Positions 1 to 5,386 of a stretch of 10,140 bases of DNA are shown piece after piece. Source of the DNA: Pontimonas sp. (GTDB lineage Bacteria; Actinomycetota; Actinomycetes; Actinomycetales; Microbacteriaceae); the NCBI GenBank assembly GCA_021741925.1, contig JAIOWW010000035.1:1-10140 (forward strand), given 5' to 3'. The stretch's first letter is position 1. The number at the start of each line of letters is the position of its first letter. The notes beneath the pieces are model-generated. The model saw only the letters and a list, made by a program, of their open reading frames with translations. It had not been told where the DNA came from and did not search any database. Position numbers and translations under genes: made by a program.

Positions 1-203
1 GACACCACCCGGCTAGCGAGGCGAGAGAGGGAGCGCTCCTGGGTGGAGGCCCGGCGTTGATTAACATCTCGCATTTTGCTGCCGAATGGCTCTGGCTCGA
101 GCAGGCCGCCATCGAGCTGAGGGCTGCAACAGGTCTGAGTGTTAGCGTGAGTGACCTCAACACTGATCCGTGGACTTTCCAAGTTCACCGCGTAGGAGGC
201 TAA
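1..203 (+). CDS. NIF3-like dinuclear metal-binding protein, 3' end (partial)
   Basis: The reading frame is open from base 3 to the TAA at 201-203 and encodes the last 66 residues of a protein that begins outside the window. The segment begins with HHPASEA, followed by LINISHFAAEWLWLEQAA and, near the C-terminus, a VSDLNTDPWT stretch. This pattern (a histidine-rich metal site, then an H-x-x-x-E-W segment, then TDPW at the end) is what I know from the C-terminal part of NIF3/YbgI-family proteins, often labelled GTP cyclohydrolase I type 2 homologues, which bind two metal ions. In actinobacteria this gene is commonly followed by the C4-type zinc-ribbon protein, as here. Only 3 nt separate its stop from the next start, and the ribosome-binding site of the next gene lies inside this one, so the two are probably co-transcribed. 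The biochemical function of the family is not settled. Confidence 0.85.
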   Translation, partial: HHPASEAREGALLGGGPALINISHFAAEWLWLEQAAIELRAATGLSVSVSDLNTDPWTFQVHRVGG

Positions 204-206
204 CCC

Positions 207-947
207 GTGGGAGTCACTGCACCCCCCGAACTGCAAGCTCGATTGCTCGATCTCGCGGCGTGCGACCTCGCTATCCAGAGGGCAGCAGCGAGCCTTAGAT
301 CGTTGCCAGAAACCCTCCACATTCCGACGCTCGAGGCAGCCGTGGAAGAAATCAAGAGTCGCCGGCATGACGCCATGATTGAGAAGGAAAACATTCAGGC
401 AGAGCTCACCAGGGCAGAGTCCGATGTGACCCTGGTCGAGGCCCGCATCCAAAAAGATGACGAGCGGCTGACGCACACCTCCTCCGTTAAGGATGCGCAA
501 GGCCTCGAGCACGAGTTGGAGTCTTTGCGCAAACGTCGCTCGGACCTAGAAGACATTGAGTTGGCGATTATGGAGCGGCTCGAGCAAGCGGACATTGTGC
601 TCGCGGGCCTCATCGCAGAACTTGCGACAGCAGACGAGGCGCTGACCGAAGCTCGAGCACAGTACACGGCTCAAAGCGCAGCTCTCGAGGCAGAAACTGC
701 GACCCAGCGTGCTACTCGTGAGAGCATCGTCGCCGTCCTCCCCGATGACCTGTGTGCCCTGTATGAGCGCCAGCGTGAGCGCTATGGAGTGGGCGCCTCG
801 CATTTGCGCGGGGGAGTCTCGAGTGCGAGCGGGGTGGCCCTGACGGAGTCGGATCTTCAGGACATTCGACGTGCTGCTCCCGAAGAGGTCATCATGTGCC
901 CCGATAGCAACGCCATCCTGGTTCGCACAGCGGAGTCTGGTCTGTGA
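207..947 (+). CDS. Coiled-coil protein of the C4-type zinc-ribbon (DUF164) family, with degenerate zinc site
   Basis: A 246-residue protein starting at GTG 207, with a clear AGGAGG at 194-199 placed 7 nt upstream. Residues from about 10 to 175 are rich in Glu, Arg, Ala and Leu with heptad-like spacing, as expected for the long antiparallel coiled coil of this family. The C-terminus keeps the family framework (an ALTESDLQDIRRAAPEEV segment, then ILVRT), but the zinc ligands are mostly gone: the four positions where family members have cysteine are Ser205, Ser208, Cys231 and Ser234 by my alignment from memory. A bound zinc in this module is therefore unlikely. The family is widespread in actinobacteria next to a NIF3-like gene and an RNase H gene, both present here; its cellular role is poorly defined, and a nucleic-acid or chaperone-like function is only conjecture. 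The stop overlaps the next start by 4 nt (GTGA). Confidence 0.9.
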   Translation: MGVTAPPELQARLLDLAACDLAIQRAAASLRSLPETLHIPTLEAAVEEIKSRRHDAMIEKENIQAELTRAESDVTLVEARIQKDDERLTHTSSVKDAQGLEHELESLRKRRSDLEDIELAIMERLEQADIVLAGLIAELATADEALTEARAQYTAQSAALEAETATQRATRESIVAVLPDDLCALYERQRERYGVGASHLRGGVSSASGVALTESDLQDIRRAAPEEVIMCPDSNAILVRTAESGL

Positions 948-1372
948 GCTACTCACGACTCGTCGTGGAGGCCGATGGCGCCTCCCGGGGAAACCCCGGT
1001 GCGGCCGCCGGTGGCGCCGTAGTGCTGGATCCCGAGACTGGTCAGGTGGTGGCGAAGGCCGGTGTCTTGTGCGGTCATGCCTCCAATAACGTGGCGGAGT
1101 ACCGCGGGATGATCGAAGGGCTTGACATTGCACTGGCGATGGCACCCGAAGGATCGGTGCATGTGCGCATGGACTCGAAGCTGGTGGTCGAGCAGATGTC
1201 AGGGCGCTGGAAAATCAAGCACCCCGACATGCAAGACCTGGCTAGAGCCGCGAGAGAGCTCATTGGTTCGCGCTCAGTGACGTTCGAATGGGTTCCTCGG
1301 GAGGAAAATTCCCGAGCTGATGCAGCAGCCAACGCAGCACTCGATCGGGGCGAGACTTACCGAGAGCACTAG
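944..1372 (+). CDS. rnhA: Ribonuclease H (RNase HI-type, single domain)
   Basis: A 142-residue protein starting at GTG 944, which overlaps the stop codon of the preceding gene in a GTGA tetranucleotide, pointing to translational coupling. It shows the RNase H fold motifs: EADGASRGNPG at the N-terminus with catalytic Asp11, NVAEYRG with Glu52, RMDSKLVVEQM with Asp77, and SRADAAANAALD with Asp126. These four acidic residues fit the two-metal catalytic centre that cleaves the RNA strand of RNA-DNA hybrids, for example at R-loops and primer remnants. In many actinobacteria the homologue is fused to a C-terminal phosphatase-like domain (CobC/acid phosphatase); here the protein ends after the RNase H domain, so it is the single-domain form. 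The gene stops about 35 nt before the RNase P RNA. Catalytic activity is inferred from the motifs. Confidence 0.92.
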   Translation: MSYSRLVVEADGASRGNPGAAAGGAVVLDPETGQVVAKAGVLCGHASNNVAEYRGMIEGLDIALAMAPEGSVHVRMDSKLVVEQMSGRWKIKHPDMQDLARAARELIGSRSVTFEWVPREENSRADAAANAALDRGETYREH

Positions 1373-1407
1373 TGCCGAACGCCTTCGTCGCCTACCCTGG
1401 AATTGTT

Positions 1408-1767
1408 GGAAGGGGTCGGCCAGGCAATCGCGTCACTACTTCGGTAGTGCCGAGGAACGTCCGGGCTCCCCAGAGCAGGACGGTGGGTAACACCCACCCG
1501 GAGCAATCCGCGAGATAGTGCCACAGAAAATAGACCGCCCAGGAAACTGGGTAAGGGTGAAACGGTGGTGTAAGAGACCACCAGAGGTTCGGGTGACCGA
1601 ATCTGCTTGGTAAACCTCGTCCGGAGCAAGGTCAAACAGACACCCACCAGGTTGCTCGCCTGAGTGTCGGGTAGACCGCTAGAGATAGCTGGTAACAGTT
1701 ATCCGAGAAAGATGATTGCCACCGAGGAAACTCGGGACAGAACCCGGCGTACCGGCCGACCCCGCCA
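1408..1767 (+). ncRNA. rnpB: RNase P RNA component (bacterial type A)
   Basis: This is the catalytic RNA of RNase P, which matures the 5' ends of tRNAs. The terminal P1 helix is visible: GGGGTCGGCC at 1412-1421 pairs perfectly with GGCCGACCCC at 1754-1763. Conserved core segments appear in the correct order: GAGGAACGTCCGGGCTCC at 1452-1469, ACAGAAAATAGACCGCC near 1523-1539, GGGTGAAACGGTG with the following TAAGAGACCACC at 1555-1582, a GGTAAACC at 1609-1616 that fits the loop contacting the tRNA CCA end, and ACAGAACCCGGCGTAC at 1737-1752. Exact ends are estimated from P1 plus a few flanking bases. No convincing promoter stands directly upstream; a TACCCT at 1394-1399 lies at the right distance for a -10 element but has no good -35. 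No intrinsic terminator is seen before the convergent lexA gene, which ends 3 nt later. Confidence 0.96.
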
Positions 1768-1770
1768 ACA

Positions 1771-2403
1771 CTAAACGCTACGTAGTACCGTGACGACCTT
1801 GCCCATCACTGTGGCGTGGTCACCCAGAATCGGTTCGTAGGCGCTGTTCTGCGGGAGCAGCCAAGTGTGGCCATCGCGTTGCTTGAAGACCTTCACCGTG
1901 GCTTCATCATCCAGCATGGCCGCAACAATGTCGCCATTGTCAGCGGTGGCTTGTGAACGGACGACGACCCAGTCGCCATCGCAAATGGCCGCGTCAATCA
2001 TGGAGTCACCGACAACCTTCAACATAAAAAGATCACCGTTGCCGACGAGCTGACGAGGCAGCGCCATAACATCGTCGATGTTCTGCTCAGCGGTAATGGG
2101 AACACCCGCGGCGATACGTCCCACGAGGGGGACAGACACCACGTCATCGCTGGCTGGCACGAGGGGAGTGACCGGTGCGCCGGCATCAGGGGTAAGCCTT
2201 TTGATGACTTCCAACGTCCTTGCTGTGTTGGCGTGACGTTTGATGTATCCCGCACGCTCCAACTGGCTCAGCTGGTGGGACACGCTCGAGGTGGAGGAGA
2301 GTCCGGTGTTGTCGCAGATCTCGCGCATGCTCGGGGGCACACCCCTGGAATCCAGAGAGTGCTCGATGAAGGCCTGGATTTTCTGCTGCTGTTCACTCAA
2401 CAT
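1771..2403 (-). CDS. lexA: LexA, SOS response transcriptional repressor (autoprotease)
   Basis: A 210-residue LexA when started at ATG 2403. Residues 1-70 form the winged helix-turn-helix DNA-binding domain (PPSMREICDNTGLSSTSSVSHQL, then AGYIKR). Residues about 90-210 form the S24 peptidase domain: the self-cleavage bond Ala99-Gly100 in VGRIAAGVP, nucleophile Ser134 in VVGDSMID, and general-base Lys171 in EATVKVF. RecA-stimulated self-cleavage after DNA damage derepresses the SOS genes. I prefer ATG 2403 over an in-frame GTG at 2430, because a likely -10 (TATAGA, reading on the - strand at 2440-2435) would leave no leader for the longer form and because family members begin near MLS..QQ.I..FI. 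The ribosome-binding site is weak (GGTGG). The gene is divergent from a LysM gene and probably autoregulated through operator-like sequences at 2424-2450. It ends tail-to-tail with rnpB. Confidence 0.97.
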   Translation of the reverse strand: MLSEQQQKIQAFIEHSLDSRGVPPSMREICDNTGLSSTSSVSHQLSQLERAGYIKRHANTARTLEVIKRLTPDAGAPVTPLVPASDDVVSVPLVGRIAAGVPITAEQNIDDVMALPRQLVGNGDLFMLKVVGDSMIDAAICDGDWVVVRSQATADNGDIVAAMLDDEATVKVFKQRDGHTWLLPQNSAYEPILGDHATVMGKVVTVLRSV

Positions 2404-2423
2404 GCCACCAGAGTAGCGCCTTT

Positions 2424-2450
2424 CGAACACTTTTTCTATACATCCGTTCG
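2424..2450 (-). promoter_or_regulatory. Possible lexA autoregulatory operator and -10 region (two imperfect LexA boxes)
   Basis: On the - strand, AGAAAAAGTGTTCG (2437-2424) and CGAACGGATGTATA (2450-2437) each match about 12 of 14 positions of the Gram-positive LexA consensus CGAACRNRYGTTYG, and they abut. Between them sits TATAGA (2440-2435), a plausible -10 for lexA giving a leader of about 25 nt to ATG 2403. No good -35 is present. Autoregulation of lexA through such boxes is established in other actinobacteria; its operation here is inferred, and each box is individually weak. Confidence 0.5.
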
Positions 2451-2503
2451 AAACGTGTTAGAGCGTGTCGGTGGTCCCCGCAAGAATCGCCCTCAACCAA
2501 TGC

Positions 2504-2532
2504 TTGACATGTTGAGCATTCGAACATATATT
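2504..2532 (+). promoter_or_regulatory. Sigma70-type promoter of the LysM gene
   Basis: TTGACA at 2504-2509 and TATATT at 2527-2532 are separated by exactly 17 bp, which is an almost ideal housekeeping promoter. The predicted transcription start is near 2539. The -10 lies entirely inside a LexA box, so a bound repressor would block polymerase directly. It is by far the strongest promoter match in the window. Confidence 0.85.
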
Positions 2533-2536
2533 CGAA
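2519..2536 (+). promoter_or_regulatory. LexA (SOS) box
   Basis: TTCGAACATATATTCGAA contains the 14-mer CGAACATATATTCG (2521-2534), which matches the actinobacterial and Bacillus-type LexA consensus CGAACRNRYGTTYG at 13 of 14 positions (A in place of the central G). The outer six bases are perfectly inverted. It overlaps the -10 of the LysM promoter and lies between the divergent lexA and LysM genes, as expected for a damage-inducible gene. Confidence 0.88.
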
Positions 2537-2538
2537 AC

Positions 2539-2600
2539 AGAGGTTCGGGCGGGTCCTCCCGGCCGAGGGTCCAGCCCGAACCTCTCAACCATAAGAGAGG
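2539..2600 (+). promoter_or_regulatory. Structured 5' leader of the LysM gene: alternative hairpins, one hiding the SD
   Basis: AGAGGTTCGGGC at 2539-2550 is perfectly complementary to GCCCGAACCTCT at 2574-2585, giving a 12-bp stem with a 23-nt loop whose base coincides with the predicted transcription start. The 3' arm overlaps CCTCTC at 2581-2586, which is also perfectly complementary to GAGAGG at 2595-2600, the Shine-Dalgarno sequence of the LysM gene. The two stems cannot form together: the long one leaves the ribosome-binding site free and the short one masks it. The pairings are seen in the sequence; a regulatory role is inference. Confidence 0.65.
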
Positions 2601-2605
2601 TCATC

Positions 2606-2914
2606 ATGACAACCCACACCACTTCCTTGCGCATCACCCGCCGCGGACGTGTCGTCCTGGCAACGTTGATTGCTCTCCCTGTGCTGATCGTCTCACTCTT
2701 CCTCGCCACCCCAGGCGCGCTCGCAGAGAGCGCCGTGAGCGCAAACACCCTTGACTACGTGACCGTGCTCGCAGGTGACACCCTGTGGACCATCGCCGAG
2801 AGTGTTGATCCCGAGAGCGACCCGCGTGATGTTATTCACGAGATCATGACCCTGAACCAACTCTCGACCGCAGCTCTCACTCCCGGCCAGGAGATCGCTA
2901 TTCCTCGGAGCTAG
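2606..2914 (+). CDS. Membrane-anchored LysM protein, likely SOS-induced cell-division suppressor
   Basis: A 102-residue protein from ATG 2606, with AGAGAGG at 2594-2600 five nt upstream. Residues 1-15 are basic and cytoplasmic in character, about 16-38 form one hydrophobic membrane segment ending in a possible signal cleavage region (ATPGALAE), and about 50-100 form a single LysM domain (YVTVLAGDTLWTIAES, then PGQEIAIP), which binds peptidoglycan. The architecture, its place next to divergent lexA, and the LexA box over its promoter match the SOS-induced division inhibitors YneA of Bacillus, ChiZ (Rv2719c) of Mycobacterium and DivS of Corynebacterium. In those systems the protein delays septation while DNA is repaired. 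The same role here is inferred from context and architecture, not from close sequence identity. No catalytic domain is visible. Confidence 0.85.
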   Translation: MTTHTTSLRITRRGRVVLATLIALPVLIVSLFLATPGALAESAVSANTLDYVTVLAGDTLWTIAESVDPESDPRDVIHEIMTLNQLSTAALTPGQEIAIPRS

Positions 2915-2935
2915 TGGGGGTGAGTCTCCGCCGAG

Positions 2936-2941
2936 TACCAT
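2936..2941 (+). promoter_or_regulatory. Possible -10 element for a leaderless hisC transcript
   Basis: TACCAT fits the TAnnnT -10 pattern and ends 6 nt before the GTG start of hisC, where no Shine-Dalgarno sequence is seen. Transcription would begin at or near the start codon. No -35 match is evident, so read-through from the LysM gene remains possible. Confidence 0.4.
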
Positions 2942-2947
2942 GAGCGG

Positions 2948-4039
2948 GTGGCCTCCCTCGACGACCTTCCCCTGCGCGATGACTTGCGCGGAAAGAAGGC
3001 TTATGGGGCTCCCATGGTCCCCGTTCGCTATGCCTTGAACGTCAACGAGAACACACACCCCGTCCCCGACTCAGTACGCTCCGCCATCCTTGAGTCGCTG
3101 GGACACGCGCTAGAGAACATCAACCGCTATCCCGATCGGGAGTTCACCGAACTTCGGGAATCGCTCGCAACGTATGCATCAGAGTCGCACCAGGGTGAGG
3201 CAATCACTCCTGACATGGTGTGGGCGGCCAATGGCTCCAACGAAGTGTTGCAGCATGTTCTCCAGGCCTTCGGAGGGCCGGGTCGATCCCTCCTAGGCTT
3301 TCCTCCTACCTATTCGATGCACCCGATCATTGCTGAGTCCACCGGAACGACCTGGATTCGTGGGCGCAGGAACGAGGATTTCACGCTCTCCACCGAGAGT
3401 GTGGTCACTGATATCGAGACTCACCGCCCCGATCTGGTGTTTTTCTGTGCGCCGAATAACCCCACGGGGACACCGGTCTCTGTGGACACCATTGCGGCTG
3501 CCTACGACGCTACGTCGGGCATTGTTCTCGTTGACGAGGCCTATGTTGAGTTCCTTCCCGAGGGCACCCTGACTGCCTCGCAGCTTTTGCCCGGGCGTGA
3601 ACGTCTCGTGGTGTCTCGGACCATGTCGAAAGCTTTCGCTTTTGCTGGTGCGCGGGTGGGCTATCTCCTCGCAGACCCCGCTGTGATTGATGCGATGCGC
3701 CTGGTGAGGCTTCCGTATCACCTCTCAGCCCTGACCCAAGCTGCAGCAGTGGCGGCACTGGCGCACCGGGCCACGATGCTGACGATGGTGGCGGACATTC
3801 GTACACAGCGTGACCGGCTTTTGGCCGAACTTCCCAAGCTTGGGTATCCGGTTGCCTATTCCGAGGCCAACTTTGTTCTCTTTGGCGGAGTGGCTGATCC
3901 TCACGCCACTTTTGAGAGCTTGCTGGAGCACGACATCTTGGTGCGCGACGTGGGCATTCCCCATCACCTGAGGGTGACGGCAGGGACAACAGAGGAGACC
4001 AGTTTCTTCTTGGAGACCCTGGCTAAACTGAGCGCGTGA
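2948..4039 (+). CDS. hisC: Histidinol-phosphate aminotransferase
   Basis: A 363-residue fold-type I PLP-dependent aminotransferase, the usual HisC length. It converts imidazole-acetol phosphate and glutamate to histidinol phosphate and 2-oxoglutarate in histidine synthesis. Visible motifs are LNVNENTHPVP near residues 30-40, ANGSNEVL at 94-101, APNNPTG at 168-174, DEAYVEF at 196-202, and TMSKAF with the PLP-binding Lys228, followed by the phosphate-binding Arg236 in GARVGY. The N-terminus SLDDLPLRDDLRGKKAYGAP is characteristic of actinobacterial HisC. The start at GTG 2948 keeps this segment; an ATG at 2940 is in another frame. There is no clear Shine-Dalgarno sequence, and a TACCAT 6 nt upstream suggests leaderless initiation. 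The stop overlaps hisB by 4 nt. In actinobacteria hisD usually precedes hisC; here the neighbour is the LysM gene instead. Confidence 0.96.
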   Translation: MASLDDLPLRDDLRGKKAYGAPMVPVRYALNVNENTHPVPDSVRSAILESLGHALENINRYPDREFTELRESLATYASESHQGEAITPDMVWAANGSNEVLQHVLQAFGGPGRSLLGFPPTYSMHPIIAESTGTTWIRGRRNEDFTLSTESVVTDIETHRPDLVFFCAPNNPTGTPVSVDTIAAAYDATSGIVLVDEAYVEFLPEGTLTASQLLPGRERLVVSRTMSKAFAFAGARVGYLLADPAVIDAMRLVRLPYHLSALTQAAAVAALAHRATMLTMVADIRTQRDRLLAELPKLGYPVAYSEANFVLFGGVADPHATFESLLEHDILVRDVGIPHHLRVTAGTTEETSFFLETLAKLSA

Positions 4040-4644
4040 GTCCAACACCCCGCACAGCACAAAAAGAACGCTCCACCTCTGAGTCGAGCGTGAAACTGTC
4101 CCTCAATCTTGATGGGACAGGGTCTTCGAAAATCTCGACGACCGTGCCCTTTTATGACCACATGTTGACTGCTCTGTCGAAGCACTCTCTGATTGACCTG
4201 GAGATTGAGGCGTCGGGAGACACCGACATCGACGTCCACCACACGGTGGAGGACACGGCAATAGTTTTGGGTCAGGCCATTCTGGAAGCGCTGGGTGACA
4301 AGAAAGGCATCGCCCGATTTGGTGATGCTCTCGTTCCCCTCGATGACGCGCTCGCACGAGCCGTGGTGGATGTGTCGGGTCGTCCCTACCTAGTGCACAC
4401 CGGTGAGCCCGAAGGTTTCGAATATCACGCCATTGGCGGCCACTTCACAGGGTCACTTGTTCGCCACGTTTTTGAAGCCATCACGATGCACGCTGACTTG
4501 ACGGTGCACATCACTGTGTTGGATGGAAGGGACCCCCACCACATTGCCGAGGCTGAGTTCAAAGCCTTTGCGAGAGCTTTGCGCCAAGCAGTGGCGAGGG
4601 ACACGCGCGTTGAAGGTGTTCCCTCCACCAAGGGTGCTCTCTAG
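4036..4644 (+). CDS. hisB: Imidazoleglycerol-phosphate dehydratase
   Basis: A 202-residue single-function IGP dehydratase, which removes water from imidazole glycerol phosphate to give imidazole-acetol phosphate, the substrate of HisC. The paired metal-binding motifs of the family are present: DVHHTVED (His68, His69, Glu72) and DPHHIAEAEFKA (His168, His169, Glu172), with FYDHM (His42) earlier. Two manganese ions bound by such residues form the active site in a 24-subunit enzyme. The start GTG 4036 overlaps the hisC stop in GTGA, so translation is probably coupled. Residues 1-18 form a polar, poorly conserved lead-in. It lacks the N-terminal histidinol-phosphatase domain of enterobacterial HisB, as expected for actinobacteria. 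Confidence 0.96.
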   Translation: MSPTPRTAQKERSTSESSVKLSLNLDGTGSSKISTTVPFYDHMLTALSKHSLIDLEIEASGDTDIDVHHTVEDTAIVLGQAILEALGDKKGIARFGDALVPLDDALARAVVDVSGRPYLVHTGEPEGFEYHAIGGHFTGSLVRHVFEAITMHADLTVHITVLDGRDPHHIAEAEFKAFARALRQAVARDTRVEGVPSTKGAL

Positions 4645-4646
4645 TC

Positions 4647-5276
4647 GTGGCAAAAAAAGTTGTTGTCTTTGATTACGGGTCGGGCAACGTTCATTCGGCA
4701 GTAAAGGCTCTGGAGCACGCGGGTGCATCGGTCACGCTGACCAGAGACCGCGCCACCGCTCTCGCGGCGGACGGTCTTGTGGTTCCCGGCGTCGGAGCTT
4801 TTCAAGCGGTCATGAAAGCCCTCGTCGAGGCTGGCGGAGATCAGATTATTGACAGCCGCCTTGCGGGAGGCAAAGCGGTGCTGGGTATTTGTGTCGGCCT
4901 TCAGGTGATGTTTGAGACAGGTTTCGAGCACGGAGTCGAGACCGAGGGGCTTGGTCAATGGCCGGGGGTTGTCGAGAAGTTAGAAGCGCCGAGGCTTCCC
5001 CACATGGGGTGGAACACCGTTGAGGTGCCCCCAGGAAGCACGCTTTTCCGCGGTGTTGAGAATGAGCGCTTCTACTTCGTGCACTCCTATGCCGCTACGA
5101 GATTTGAGCTCGAAGGTGGCGGACCGTTTGCAGCCCCGCTGGTCACATGGTCTGAACACGGGCAGCGCTTCGTCGCTGCTGTGGAGAATGGACCCCTCTG
5201 TGCCACGCAGTTTCACCCCGAAAAGTCAGGACCTGCGGGCTTGGTGCTACTCACCAACTGGGTTGATTCGCTCTAA
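4647..5276 (+). CDS. hisH: Imidazole glycerol phosphate synthase, glutamine amidotransferase subunit
   Basis: A 209-residue class I glutamine amidotransferase. With HisF it forms IGP synthase: HisH releases ammonia from glutamine and HisF uses it to make IGP and AICAR. The catalytic triad is visible as Cys82 in LGICVGLQVMFE, and His190 and Glu192 in TQFHPEKSG. FDYGSGNVHSAVKAL at residues 8-22 and VVPGVGAFQ at 45-53 are family signatures. The start GTG 4647 is 2 nt after the hisB stop and has no strong ribosome-binding site, which suggests reinitiation or coupling from hisB. A run of seven A directly follows the second codon (GTGGC then A7) and could favour slippage or act as an A-rich translation enhancer. 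hisF is not in the window. Confidence 0.96.
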   Translation: MAKKVVVFDYGSGNVHSAVKALEHAGASVTLTRDRATALAADGLVVPGVGAFQAVMKALVEAGGDQIIDSRLAGGKAVLGICVGLQVMFETGFEHGVETEGLGQWPGVVEKLEAPRLPHMGWNTVEVPPGSTLFRGVENERFYFVHSYAATRFELEGGGPFAAPLVTWSEHGQRFVAAVENGPLCATQFHPEKSGPAGLVLLTNWVDSL

Positions 5277-5313
5277 CGTCAATACCCGCGCACCGAGGGC
5301 TCACAAACCGGAG

Positions 5314-5319
5314 TAGTAT
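5314..5319 (+). promoter_or_regulatory. Possible -10 element of an internal priA promoter
   Basis: TAGTAT fits the TAnnnT -10 pattern and lies in the only sizeable gap of the histidine cluster. It predicts a transcript starting near 5326. There is no recognisable -35, so this is tentative. Confidence 0.4.
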
Positions 5320-5328
5320 CTCTTTCTT

Positions 5329-5344
5329 GTGCCACCAATGGCAC
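5329..5344 (+). repeat. Inverted repeat (6-bp stem) at the predicted 5' end of the priA leader
   Basis: GTGCCACCAATGGCAC is a perfect 6-bp stem with a 4-nt loop CCAA, lying 3 nt after the transcription start predicted from TAGTAT. It could protect the 5' end of the mRNA or mark a processing point in a hisH-priA transcript. No U-tract follows, so it is not an intrinsic terminator. Confidence 0.55.
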
Positions 5345-5386
5345 AACTTTCATACATCACCAGAAGGTTCTGTCTTCACTTTTCTT

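Noticed and set aside
1123..1128. TTGACA inside rnhA as the -35 of an rnpB promoter
   Set aside because: No TAnnnT about 17 bp downstream, and the distance to the RNase P RNA is nearly 300 nt.
2403..2430. Longer LexA starting at GTG 2430
   Set aside because: The extra nine residues are not expected in the family and the codon would lie within 5 nt of the likely -10.
2233..2754. A 173-codon + strand frame spanning the lexA start and the LysM leader
   Set aside because: It is antisense to lexA and crosses the SOS promoter; composition is Arg/His/Pro-rich and it has no ribosome-binding site.
3510..3989. Open frames of 140-160 codons on the - strand opposite hisC (also 546-1145 and 7614-8177 opposite other genes)
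   Set aside because: They are antisense to clearly conserved genes, have Arg/Ser/Pro-rich compositions typical of shadow frames, and resemble no family I know.
5329..5344. Intrinsic terminator after hisH
   Set aside because: The stem is only 6 bp and no T-run follows.
5327..5386. Extended PriA N-terminus from TTG 5327
   Set aside because: The 20 extra residues are unlike any isomerase N-terminus, and the codon lies at the edge of the hairpin without a Shine-Dalgarno sequence.
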